Source of the DNA: Streptomyces kurssanovii
Lineage (GTDB): Bacteria; Actinomycetota; Actinomycetes; Streptomycetales; Streptomycetaceae
Direction of reading: 5' to 3'
NCBI RefSeq assembly: GCF_014649695.1
Contig: NZ_BMTN01000004.1
Coordinates: 310,001 to 374,000 of the forward strand
DNA: 64,000 nt
The position numbers were made by a program, and so were the translations under genes. The notes below the pieces were generated by a model. It was not told the DNA's origin and ran no database searches. It saw nothing but the letters and a program-made list of their open reading frames with translations. How positions within the stretch are numbered: the first letter of the stretch is position 1; each line of letters begins with the position of its first letter. Of this stretch, positions 54,326 through 61,750 are shown piece after piece.

Positions 54326-54498
54326 CCAGAGCAAGTTACGACGGCCGGCACGCGCTGACGGTGCCTGAGCCCTCAGCTTGGGAAGCTGTGGTCATTTGCG
54401 GCTGGTTCGGGCGCTGACCTGGGCGATTGCAGGGCTGGCGCTTCGTCCCGGCGTGGCTGCGTTCACCGTGGTTCCCCGCCCGATCTGGTGCGCTTGTG
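54326..54498. repeat. Imperfect direct repeat, copy 2
   Basis: Partner of 52501-52678. The two copies flank the zinc-finger/endonuclease gene and the degenerate att site. It shares CCTGAGCCCTCAGCTTGGGA and GTGGTTCCCCGC blocks. Confidence 0.6.
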
Positions 54499-54693
54499 GC
54501 GCACGCCTGAGTCGGCTTCGCTTCGGCGGCACCTACCGCTTCTGTGCTTCATCAGTGCGGTAATCCGTGCATGGTCGGCCAGGCCGTTGAACTCGGCCAC
54601 GAGATCGTCGGGATACAGCTCGTAGAGATCACCCCACCATCGACGTCCTCGGTTGTCCCAGATCTGGTATCCACCTGGCACACCCCGGGCCAC
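54463..54693 (-). pseudogene. Possible fragment of a small conserved protein
   Basis: The first 48 codons from a GTG at 54693 read like real protein (VPGGYQIWDNRGRRWWGDLY, then ELYPDDLVAEFNGLAD). After ITALM the frame turns basic and enters direct-repeat copy 2, so the native C-terminus is probably lost. Function unknown. Confidence 0.35.
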
Positions 54694-54832
54694 GTAGCGT
54701 CTGCCGTGACACCACCGGTCGACGGGCCGAGGACGTCACCGACAGAAGCTGAGTCCGAGAGATCGTGGTCTACGGCAGACCCTTCGAGCTCATGCGTGGG
54801 ACACTGAGAGGGGAGCCGTTCGGAGGGGCCAG

Positions 54833-55654
54833 ATGCGCGAAGCGGATTACAAGGCAAATTTTGCGAATGCCTATTCGCAAGGAAATGAGCCGAGGCTTGT
54901 ATCTGTCATATCGGGCGGGCATGACGAGCTTTGGGCTGTTGGTAGTTCTTTGTTTGTCATTCCAGCGGTCCCGGCAGACGCTCCGCCGCTTCTGGAATAC
55001 GCCATTCGCCTGCGGAGGGAAGCTACCCTTACGGGTAAATGTGCGGAATGTAAGGCCGCTGTAGGTCTAGGAACCTTTGGGCAATTCGTTAATATCCCCT
55101 TCGGGGAAGCTGCAATCCCTCACCGGCGTAACTGCCCGGCTGCTGACGAAAACTTGAAAAGTGAGTTGCGGCGGCATCGCCAGAAGAACGGCGACCAGTC
55201 CTTGCGTGACGCGATAAAGTCGGCGAGTGACCGGACGCGCGAAAAAGTGTCTGAAGGCGTCGGGAACAAAGTGATGGTGAGTAGTCCCAGATTCAAGAAG
55301 TGGGCGGTAGACCTTCTCGATGCAAAGGTCGCGCTTTCTCGATGTGGCCACCTGCAGTCGGATCCCGCCCAGACCTGGAACTCTTACATCGCTGACTCTG
55401 AATGGCGCTGTGAGCAGTGTTTCGCTTACCTTCAGGAATCAATTCGGAAGGGCGAAGCGGGATTCGACGAGGACGAAGAGCGTACATGCGACCACTGTCG
55501 CCAGCTCAGCGAGGCCCTTGAACCTGTGGTTATCCGCATCGATCATTTCTTTATGATTGGAGGGGTGTGCGCAGGATGCGCAAAGCAGTTCAACCCCGTC
55601 GTGCCGCCGAAGAAGGTGAAGAAGCGTGGGAGAAACGGTCGCAAACGTAGATGA
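54833..55654 (+). CDS. Cysteine-rich hypothetical protein overlapping a VapBC pair
   Basis: A 273-residue protein from an ATG preceded by GGAGGGG. It has C70-x2-C73 with H97 and C101, then C171-G-H173, and three more CxxC pairs at 193/196, 219/222 and 246/249. This suggests at least two zinc sites, like a ribbon-type nucleic-acid-binding or scaffold protein. The C-terminus is strongly basic (KKVKKRGRNGRKRR). Its last 29 bp overlap the antitoxin frame, so the three genes form one operon. I do not recognise the family. Confidence 0.72.
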   Translation: MREADYKANFANAYSQGNEPRLVSVISGGHDELWAVGSSLFVIPAVPADAPPLLEYAIRLRREATLTGKCAECKAAVGLGTFGQFVNIPFGEAAIPHRRNCPAADENLKSELRRHRQKNGDQSLRDAIKSASDRTREKVSEGVGNKVMVSSPRFKKWAVDLLDAKVALSRCGHLQSDPAQTWNSYIADSEWRCEQCFAYLQESIRKGEAGFDEDEERTCDHCRQLSEALEPVVIRIDHFFMIGGVCAGCAKQFNPVVPPKKVKKRGRNGRKRR

Positions 55655-55826
55655 GCAAACCCTCAGTGAGGCACAAAAGCTACTTGGCACCAAGAGTAAT
55701 CCAGATACCGTAAATGCGGCATTGAGGGAAGTCGTGCGTCAAAAGGTAGCCCGAGAGTTTATTGAGGAAATGCGCTCACGGGATCCGGAAGAGCTTGAAG
55801 GCCTGAGGGCTGAAGCTTGGCAGTAG
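55626..55826 (+). CDS. vapB: VapB-type antitoxin of the third pair
   Basis: A 66-residue protein (GTG start) with an N-terminal strand and helix MGETVANVDEQTLSEAQKLL and TKSNPDTVNAALREVV, the DUF2191/VapB ribbon-helix-helix pattern, then a charged toxin-binding helix. It begins inside the 3' end of the cysteine-rich gene and its end overlaps the toxin gene. Confidence 0.78.
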   Translation: MGETVANVDEQTLSEAQKLLGTKSNPDTVNAALREVVRQKVAREFIEEMRSRDPEELEGLRAEAWQ

Positions 55827-56239
55827 ACCCGAAGTATATGATCGATAATAGTGCAATGAATCGACTAAAGTTCGATTCTGTCGCCCTCAGGCTGGAGCCG
55901 ATCATCATCGGTGGGCTGGCGGCCACGTGTGGAATGCTTGAAGTCGAAGCGCTCTATTCGGCCCGCAGTCCTGATGATTATGAGCGCATGAGATCTCAGC
56001 GATTGGCCATCTTTTCGTACATGGATACCGAGGAGGAGGATTGGCAGACTGCTCTGGAAGTGCAGCGCGCCATGGCAGCCAAATCGCAACAGCGGGGCCT
56101 CAAGATTCCTGATCTGGTAATTGCGGCGGTGGCGCAGCGACTTGACCTGACACTCCTTCACTATGATTCCGATTTTGACAGGATCATTCAGCAGACCGGG
56201 CAGAAGGGGGAGTGGGTTGTTCCCCGAGGGTCAATTTAG
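55817..56239 (+). CDS. vapC: VapC-type PIN toxin of the third pair
   Basis: A 140-residue PIN protein from a TTG start. Acidic residues are Asp10 in KYMIDNSAM, Glu42 in CGMLEVEALY, Asp in GLKIPDLVIAAVA and HYDSDFDRI. These form the usual VapC metal site, so it should be an active ribonuclease. The TTG start overlaps the antitoxin stop by 10 bp. Confidence 0.82.
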   Translation: MAVDPKYMIDNSAMNRLKFDSVALRLEPIIIGGLAATCGMLEVEALYSARSPDDYERMRSQRLAIFSYMDTEEEDWQTALEVQRAMAAKSQQRGLKIPDLVIAAVAQRLDLTLLHYDSDFDRIIQQTGQKGEWVVPRGSI

Positions 56240-56263
56240 CTCCCTTTGCACTACTATGGATAC

Positions 56264-56720
56264 TCAAGTCTGCCGCGCGTAGAGGGCCAGGTGGTCGGTC
56301 TCGTGCAGCGCAGCGAGTTCCTTCAGGTCGTTCGCGACCATGATGTGAGCGAGGCGCCCGGCTACGGCAACGACCTATGACCAACAGGACGACTGCAGGT
56401 ATCCTCATCCGTGTCGTTGGGCGCCTGGGCCGCTGCGTAGTTGAGGGCGACGCCTAACTCACGCATGTGAGCGACCTTTTTTCAGTTTTCAGACTGATGC
56501 CGAGGTGTCGGTCGGGATCGTCGGCGTTGCAGAAGTTATCGAAGAGCGTGTGGAGGACCTGGTCCAGGTTCTGGAATGCCGCCGGGTCGAGCCAGACATC
56601 CCGTTGCCACGGTGGATTGGCCATGGCCAGGACCGCGGGTACGACGTGGACTCGGTGGTTCGCTATGAGGCCGGCGTCTTCGCTCGCGGCGCCGAGCCTA
56701 TTGACGGCACGCTGGGGATG
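56264..56720 (-). pseudogene. Decayed gene of a conserved actinobacterial family
   Basis: Three different minus-strand frames in succession read like one protein: NPPWQRDVWLDPAAFQNLDQ with LHTLFDNFCNADDPDRHLG, then MRELGVALNYAAAQAPND, then VAGRLAHIMVANDLKELAAL ending at the stop at 56264. Frameshifts near 56475 and 56380 separate them. The order resembles a family of unknown function I recall as SCO4402-like; that name is uncertain. Confidence 0.5.
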
Positions 56721-57205
56721 CGCTGTTATTCCCGAGGAGGGGGCGACTGGCGAGAAACACCCTAATTTGCCCGACCGCCACCCCCCGGGGGAAACCCGTA
56801 TGGTCCGGGGGCTCTGGCCTGGGGCTACCTGGGCAGCGGCGGCGGCTCAACTGTCACTGTCGGTTGCCGTCGGCCAGCTTCGGGCGACCTCGCACGGCCC
56901 AGGGACGGCCCAGCCCTACATGATCAGGAGGGGACAGCCTTGCCCAGCGGGCGACCCAGGGTGCTGATTACCCGCCCCAACCGCTCGTTTGTTTCGTGAG
57001 GCGGCGGGATGGTCCCGCCGGCGGCGAGGTGCTCGCCCACCTGCCGAGCCTCTGAGTGTTGCTGTTGTCCGTCGTCGTTGCCGTCACGGCTGCCGTCATT
57101 GCCGTCAGCATCGTCAGGCTGCGGGGCGCGCGTCCCTGTGCTTGCGCAGCCACAGGATGAGGGAAAGCCCGCCCGCCCCTCCACTTCCCGTGCGAGTCTG
57201 TGGGC
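56721..57205. other. 485-bp stretch without a firm gene
   Basis: A minus-strand frame of 86 codons (56924-57184) ends in a plausible ARQVGEHLAAGGTIPPPHET stretch but has a repetitive start (GACGGCAACGAC-type codons) and cannot be supported. The plus-strand promoter for the nuclease gene should lie near its right end. Confidence 0.3.
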
Positions 57206-58375
57206 ATGGACTTGGAAGCACTACTGCGCGCAATGGACCGTACGGCGGCCAACCTGACGAAGTTGGAAAGCGTATGGGAAAGGGCAAAGCCGTTCATCCC
57301 CACCGGCCCTCAGCGCGGCTCGGACGTGCAGTATGACAGCCTACGGGCGGCCTGGGCTGACCTGCTTCCTGGGCTCCCGAAGATCGATGGCTGGACCATC
57401 ACCGAACCTCTTCCGGATATCGATGAAATGGGCCAAGCATTTATCGACTATCTGGACATTGGAGAGCATCCCAGTTCCGTGCATGCTCAAGGAGATAAGC
57501 CCGAGGCGGATATTTCCACTTACCGATACCGTCTGGACCGGGCTCGTCGGCGTGCCGCGCGAAGTCGATTGCAGCAACTGGTCTCCACCGTTGACTCGAC
57601 TCTTCCTCTTGCCTTGGATGGTGTAGCGCGAGACTCCACCGAACTACTGGAGAATGAACATACTGAAGGGATTCAGGAGGCTACTGGAGAAATTGCGAGA
57701 CTTCTAGGGGAGGGCGCTAAGAGCATTGATCGGTGGTGGGACTTGCACCGCCATATGCGCTTCAGCCAAGGGCACGATTGGCACGATATCTTCGAATTCG
57801 ACTGGCCCGAGGTGCGTGCTGGCATCGAGGCGCAGTCAGTGGGCGACAGTGACCCCTTGCCCGTCCCGGATATTGACCTTGGGCAGGCGGCCTCAGGCGA
57901 TCTCACCGGGGCGGCCACTTTGGCGTTGCCCTGGGACCGGTTGAACGACGACGGATTCGAACGACTTCTTTATGATCTGCTCCGAGACATTCCCGAGCAT
58001 CAAAACGTCGAGTGGCTGATGCAAACCCGCGCCCCTGACCGCGGACGTGACCTCTCCATGGACCGGGTTCTCAGTGACGGCTCCGGCGGGGTCCGCACGG
58101 AGCGTGTCATCGTTCAGGCCAAACACTGGCTCAGTCGTTCGGTCAATGCTCCAGCGGTTAACGAGACTGTCGTGGCAGGAAAGCTCTGGGGGCCGCCGTT
58201 GGTGCGCGTAATCATCATTGCCACGAGCGGCAGGTTTACTTCCGACGCGGTGGCCTGGGCTGAGCGGCATAACTCGGAGGGCGTAGCACCTTCCATCGAG
58301 CTTTGGCCCGACAACAGAATAGAAACCCTTCTGGCGCAGCGGCCGCACATCGCGGCCGCCCACGGTCTCAAGTGA
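57206..58375 (+). CDS. Mrr-like PD-(D/E)XK restriction endonuclease
   Basis: A 389-residue protein. The N-terminal 240 residues are helical and unrecognised. The C-terminal domain has Glu252 (DDGFERLLYDLL), Asp282 in APDRGRDLS and Gln304-x-Lys306 in VIVQAKHW, the Mrr/restriction-endonuclease-like core, followed by VRVIIIATSGRFTSDAVAWA. No partner methylase is adjacent, so a modification-dependent (type IV) role is plausible. The ATG at 57206 is preferred over a GTG 6 bp upstream. GC content is low for the region. Confidence 0.8.
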   Translation: MDLEALLRAMDRTAANLTKLESVWERAKPFIPTGPQRGSDVQYDSLRAAWADLLPGLPKIDGWTITEPLPDIDEMGQAFIDYLDIGEHPSSVHAQGDKPEADISTYRYRLDRARRRAARSRLQQLVSTVDSTLPLALDGVARDSTELLENEHTEGIQEATGEIARLLGEGAKSIDRWWDLHRHMRFSQGHDWHDIFEFDWPEVRAGIEAQSVGDSDPLPVPDIDLGQAASGDLTGAATLALPWDRLNDDGFERLLYDLLRDIPEHQNVEWLMQTRAPDRGRDLSMDRVLSDGSGGVRTERVIVQAKHWLSRSVNAPAVNETVVAGKLWGPPLVRVIIIATSGRFTSDAVAWAERHNSEGVAPSIELWPDNRIETLLAQRPHIAAAHGLK

Positions 58376-58921
58376 AGGCGTATCGTGGCCAGTTCTCACT
58401 GAGACGCATGCCCGAAGAGAGTGTCTTCTGGCTGGATGGGTCCGCGTGGAACGCGGCCTCTACCCACCACTCATCCACGCTCCCATCCCGTCCGCTGTCG
58501 ACCCACACACCGTGGAGCGGGCGTGGTTCATGGCGTCCAGGTGGAGCGCGCCACTGTACGAACGACCTGGACGCCATGGGCCGCGTCTGCTCGGCTCTGC
58601 CTGGGTCGATGGTGGACGGGATGGGAGCTCCCCGCGCACGCCAATACGGACCGAAGCCGGGAACGGCGCCCCCTTCATCCCGGTGCTGGCCGATCCCCCG
58701 CCGGAGGCATTGTTCTGACCATTGCCGTTCCCATGCGGTACTCGCTCACGGTCTTCGGCTCCTCCACCCATGCGCGGTGCGAACCCCGGCCGGGCTGGAG
58801 CGGGGCGGAGACAGGAGCGCAGGCCCGGCCGGGGGCCGGGCCGCGCGGCGAGCGGAGCGAGCCGACTTGATGAAGTAGGGAAACTCTTACCGCGCTACAG
58901 TCCCATCGGCGCTGGTCCCGT
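58376..58921. other. 546-bp gene-free stretch dominated by a long foldback
   Basis: Besides the structure at 58479-58628, I see no gene. Open frames crossing it are artefacts of the palindrome. Confidence 0.4.
58479..58628. repeat. 150-bp foldback structure with nested inverted repeats
   Basis: Outer arms GCTCCCATCCCGTCC (58479-58493) with 58614-58628, then CGACCC (58499-58504) with GGGTCG (58603-58608), are perfect complements. Inner arms ATGGCGTCCAGGT (58530-58542) and 58565-58577 are also perfect. The whole can form one long hairpin. It may be a structured RNA, a MITE-like element or a control site of the AICE. Confidence 0.6.
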
Positions 58922-59407
58922 TCAGGTGGCTCGGCCGTCAGGCTTCTGGCCGTGCTCCAGGTACACCGGTGCTGACTCGTCCCGGGCCTCTGTCGCCGCG
59001 AGGATGCGTCGAGCCAAGCGCGGGATGGTCCGATCGCTGATCTCGGCCGGTGTGACGAACGCGAAGCTCTTCAGCTCGTCTGCCTGCAAGGTGATCTCTG
59101 CGAGGCTCTCGGCGGAGAGCTGCCCGCCATCGAAGAGGTAAAGGACCTTGTCGCCCTCCGCCTCGCTCGGCGCCCAGTCGACGGCCAGCAGGCGTCCGAG
59201 CGGCGGGGTGATGCCTAGCTCCTCCTCCACCTCTCGGATGGCGGCGTGCAATGGCGACTCGCCGGTCTCGACGTACCCGCCCGGGATCTCCCAGTAGCCC
59301 TTGTAGGTCGGCTCCACCATGAGGACCCGTCCGGTGCCATCAAAGAAGAGCGCACCCGCGGCCATGCGCGGATGCGCCATCTTCGCTTCGTGTGCGTTCG
59401 CTGCCAT
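58922..59407 (-). CDS. Nudix hydrolase, possibly a Pif-like transfer-immunity factor
   Basis: A 161-residue protein with the full Nudix box: GGYVETGESPLHAAIREVEE, then ELGI (G-x5-E-x7-REV-x-EE-x-G). It hydrolyses a nucleoside-diphosphate-linked substrate. In the AICE pSAM2 a Nudix protein, Pif, gives immunity against redundant transfer; the location in an AICE next to an XRE-TPR gene makes a similar role plausible. The start at 59407 lies 20 bp after the XRE gene, so they form an operon. Confidence 0.85.
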   Translation of the reverse strand: MAANAHEAKMAHPRMAAGALFFDGTGRVLMVEPTYKGYWEIPGGYVETGESPLHAAIREVEEELGITPPLGRLLAVDWAPSEAEGDKVLYLFDGGQLSAESLAEITLQADELKSFAFVTPAEISDRTIPRLARRILAATEARDESAPVYLEHGQKPDGRAT

Positions 59408-59426
59408 GCAGCCGAGCGTACCCAGC

Positions 59427-60641
59427 TCAGACCACATGCAGCCGGTCGGCCAGGCCCGCCAGAGTGCGGCTCGGCTGGCCACGCTGGTTCCGAACCCAGG
59501 TAAGCACAAGTTCACGCGCGAGAAAGTGGCTACGTACCTGTTCCGGCGCCCACTCCTCTGCTTCAAGGACCTTGGCCAGCGCTTCATCCTTGCGATTGTG
59601 CGCGCTAAGCGCTCGGGCGATTTCGAGGTTGTGGCGCGTACGGCGCTCGGCTGGCAGACCACTGGTGTCAATCTGGGGGCCCAGGTCTACCGCAACCTGC
59701 ATGTCTCCCAGTTCCGCAGCTGTGGCGACCCGGTGAATCGCGACGTTGGTCGGACCGAAGGCGGTCCAGACGTGGTTGGCGTCGCGCCCGAGTTGCCGCG
59801 CTACCTGGTCGGCCTCACTGAGGAATGTCTGAGTCGTAGCACGATCTTCTGCGCGGGCCGCGGCCATCGATCCCGCGAGGAACAGCGTCCCGTAGATCGA
59901 CAGGAACTCAGGGGTGGCCTGGGCGAGTCCCGGGCGCAGGTACTCTCCCGCGTCACCGACGAGTTGCACGGCGGCATCGAACCGGCCGTTCGACAGCAAG
60001 CAGTGAGCGACGGACCGGAACAGGGAGCCGGTCACGACGCTGTTGCCGGACTGCTGGGCTACTGCCAGGCCTCGGTCGGCCGCGATCCAAGCCAGGTCGG
60101 TTTCACCGAGCTTGGTCAGCACCATTGCGGCACCCTGGTAGGTCATCGCCGTCAGCTCGTGCGCCTGCTCGCGCTCATGGCCGACGTATGCCTGGGCAGC
60201 GATGAACGCGTCCGCGAGGAGAAGGGGGAGACGCCTGGTGGCGAAGCCGTACCGGGAGTCCTGGTAGGCGTCCCAGACTTCGGCGACGTTGCTGCGCAAC
60301 TCGTTGAGAGGAGTCGGTTCGCCGTCCGTGGTAACTCCCAACAAGGGAGTGAGCTGGCGATAGTTCATCAGCGCTGAGCGCAGGGCCGGCACAGTCCGGG
60401 TGCCGCTGTCGGCCGTCCAGTCCATGAGTGTCGGCTCGGCGAGCAGGTCGCCAAGGGTCACATCCAAGGCGTCGGCGAGCGACTTGATCACAGAGACCCG
60501 GTCCAGCTCCAACCGGTTGTTCTCGGCTTTGCTCAGCCAGTCCACGGTTCGGCCGACGAGGCCGGCCAACACTTCCTGGGACATCCCGCGCCTGCGGCGA
60601 TACCAAGCAACTCGTTCACCGATCGTCAGATTCGTTGTCAT
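59427..60641 (-). CDS. XRE-family regulator with TPR-like C-terminal domain
   Basis: A 404-residue protein beginning MTTNLTIGERVAWYRRRRGM. The XRE helix-turn-helix spans about residues 8-60 (MSQEVLAGLVGRTVDWLSKA). The rest is a series of helical pairs, like TPR-type repeats in quorum or conjugation regulators (for example HELTAMTYQGAAMVLTKLGE). An in-frame ATG at 60650 is an alternative start. It precedes the Nudix gene, a pair regularly seen in actinobacterial integrative elements. Confidence 0.82.
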   Translation of the reverse strand: MTTNLTIGERVAWYRRRRGMSQEVLAGLVGRTVDWLSKAENNRLELDRVSVIKSLADALDVTLGDLLAEPTLMDWTADSGTRTVPALRSALMNYRQLTPLLGVTTDGEPTPLNELRSNVAEVWDAYQDSRYGFATRRLPLLLADAFIAAQAYVGHEREQAHELTAMTYQGAAMVLTKLGETDLAWIAADRGLAVAQQSGNSVVTGSLFRSVAHCLLSNGRFDAAVQLVGDAGEYLRPGLAQATPEFLSIYGTLFLAGSMAAARAEDRATTQTFLSEADQVARQLGRDANHVWTAFGPTNVAIHRVATAAELGDMQVAVDLGPQIDTSGLPAERRTRHNLEIARALSAHNRKDEALAKVLEAEEWAPEQVRSHFLARELVLTWVRNQRGQPSRTLAGLADRLHVV

Positions 60642-60779
60642 TCCTCGCATGGGAAGAAGCGTCCCCCCGTCTCTCGATGCGACCCCGGAGGAATTTTCCG
60701 GGGTGCTGCGCCAGTCCGGTCCTAGCGTGGTTGACACTCCGAGTGGCTGTCAGATCGAGCTCACGACGAAGGGGCCACG

Positions 60780-60977
60780 ATGGCGCTGACCCCGGCCGAA
60801 GTGGTGGAACTGATCAATGACGTCAGGGCACTTGGAGAGGAGGTGGCTGATCTTGCCAAACGCGCTGACGCGGTGGTCAACCGTCTTGCGGCTGCTTCCG
60901 AACCAGCTGCTCAAGCTGATCCATCCGTTCCGCGAGGCGGCGTACGTCCCGACGAACCTCTGCCAGGTACTCGGTGA
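60780..60977 (+). CDS. Possible small coiled-coil protein
   Basis: A 65-codon frame starting MALTPAEVVELINDVRALGE, with a convincing first half of heptad-like helices (EEVADLAKRADAVVNRLAA) after CGAAGGGGCCACG. The second half runs antisense to the GntR gene's 3' end and is less protein-like. It is divergent from the XRE gene. Real but uncertain. Confidence 0.35.
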   Translation: MALTPAEVVELINDVRALGEEVADLAKRADAVVNRLAAASEPAAQADPSVPRGGVRPDEPLPGTR

Positions 60978-61245
60978 TCTGCTCGAACTCCGGGCTGCGC
61001 CTGGCCGGGCGGTCCTCGCCCGGGAGGCTGGCGAAGCTGCCTTTCCCCTGGTGGGAGTACGCGTAGCCATCCTCACGGAGCCGGGAGATCGCTTGCCGGG
61101 CCACGGTGCGCGAAACACCGTGCGTGCCCATCAGCTCCGTCTCGGACGGCAGCTTCTCCCCTGGGGCTAGTACCCCGTCGCGGATACGCCGCTTGAAGTC
61201 GTCGGCGATCTCCAAGTACTTCGCACGCCCGGTGAAGTCGGCCAT
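60877..61245 (-). CDS. GntR-family regulator, KorSA-like
   Basis: A 122-residue protein. Residues about 9-75 form a GntR winged helix (YLEIADDFKRRIRDGVLAPG, then LPSETELMGTHGVSRTVARQ). The remainder is a short helical tail (EYLAEVRRDVRRLAERMDQLEQ), likely a coiled-coil. KorSA of pSAM2 is a GntR-type repressor that controls the transfer/replication activator; this gene has the same place beside the tra genes. Three copies of an ACTAAGT operator lie upstream. Confidence 0.85.
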   Translation of the reverse strand: MADFTGRAKYLEIADDFKRRIRDGVLAPGEKLPSETELMGTHGVSRTVARQAISRLREDGYAYSHQGKGSFASLPGEDRPARRSPEFEQITEYLAEVRRDVRRLAERMDQLEQLVRKQPQDG

Positions 61246-61262
61246 AGCCCCTCTCAGTGCTT

Positions 61263-61371
61263 GTAGCACTAAGTGGAGCACACACGGCAGGCAAGAGTCG
61301 AGAGAAGTACTTGACGTACTAAGTGTGTTAGGTGCAGTCTCGTTACAGGTCGACGTACTAAGTACGTCAAG
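61263..61371. promoter_or_regulatory. Array of GntR-type operators
   Basis: Three related sites: GTAGCACTAAGTG (61263-61275), TTGACGTACTAAGTG (61311-61325) and the perfect palindrome GACGTACTAAGTACGTC (61352-61368). They lie between the divergent GntR gene and the transfer operon, so one repressor could control both. Confidence 0.65.
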
Positions 61372-61391
61372 ATGATCGAAGGAGCGCACAC

Positions 61392-61748
61392 ATGCGTCAA
61401 ATTCCCGTCGACACCACCGGCGCCGTCGTGATGGTGGCCCAGCCCCCGCAGCCGAAGATCGCCAACCGTCAGACCGGAGAGGTCGCCACCGACCGGGACA
61501 CCGGTGCACCGCTGATGACGATCGACGTCATGTTCGTGATGAACGGGAACGCCGAGATCCTGACCCTGACCGTTCCGGAGACCGGGTTCACCGGCGAGCT
61601 GACCACCGGCACCCCGGTGGGCCTCACTGGTGTAGTGGCCCGGCCGTGGGAGAACGAGTTCAACGGCCAGAAGCGGCACGGCATCAGCTTCCGCGCGATC
61701 GCCGTCACCTCCCTGGCGGCGGACGTCGGCAAGCCGAAGGCGGCCTGA
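61392..61748 (+). CDS. AICE-associated conserved hypothetical protein (SCO3937-like)
   Basis: A 118-residue protein starting MRQIPVDTTGAVVMVAQPPQ, beta-rich (TIDVMFVMNGNAEILTLTVP), with an OB-fold-like pattern. It regularly lies directly before traSA in pSAM2-type elements. The function is unknown; it could be a single-stranded-DNA- or replication-associated protein. It is separated from traSA by only 2 bp. Confidence 0.7.
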   Translation: MRQIPVDTTGAVVMVAQPPQPKIANRQTGEVATDRDTGAPLMTIDVMFVMNGNAEILTLTVPETGFTGELTTGTPVGLTGVVARPWENEFNGQKRHGISFRAIAVTSLAADVGKPKAA

Positions 61749-61750
61749 TC

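Larger units (their letters stand above)
54029..54832. other. 804-bp stretch with degenerate att-like copy 4 and direct-repeat copy 2
   Basis: It holds a decayed tRNA 3' end repeat at about 54050, direct-repeat copy 2 and a doubtful minus-strand frame at 54463-54693. No other gene is seen. Confidence 0.4.

Noticed and set aside
58446-58718. A 90-codon frame across the foldback at 58.5 kb
   Set aside because: Its codons are dictated by the palindrome. It has no ribosome site, domain or sensible composition.
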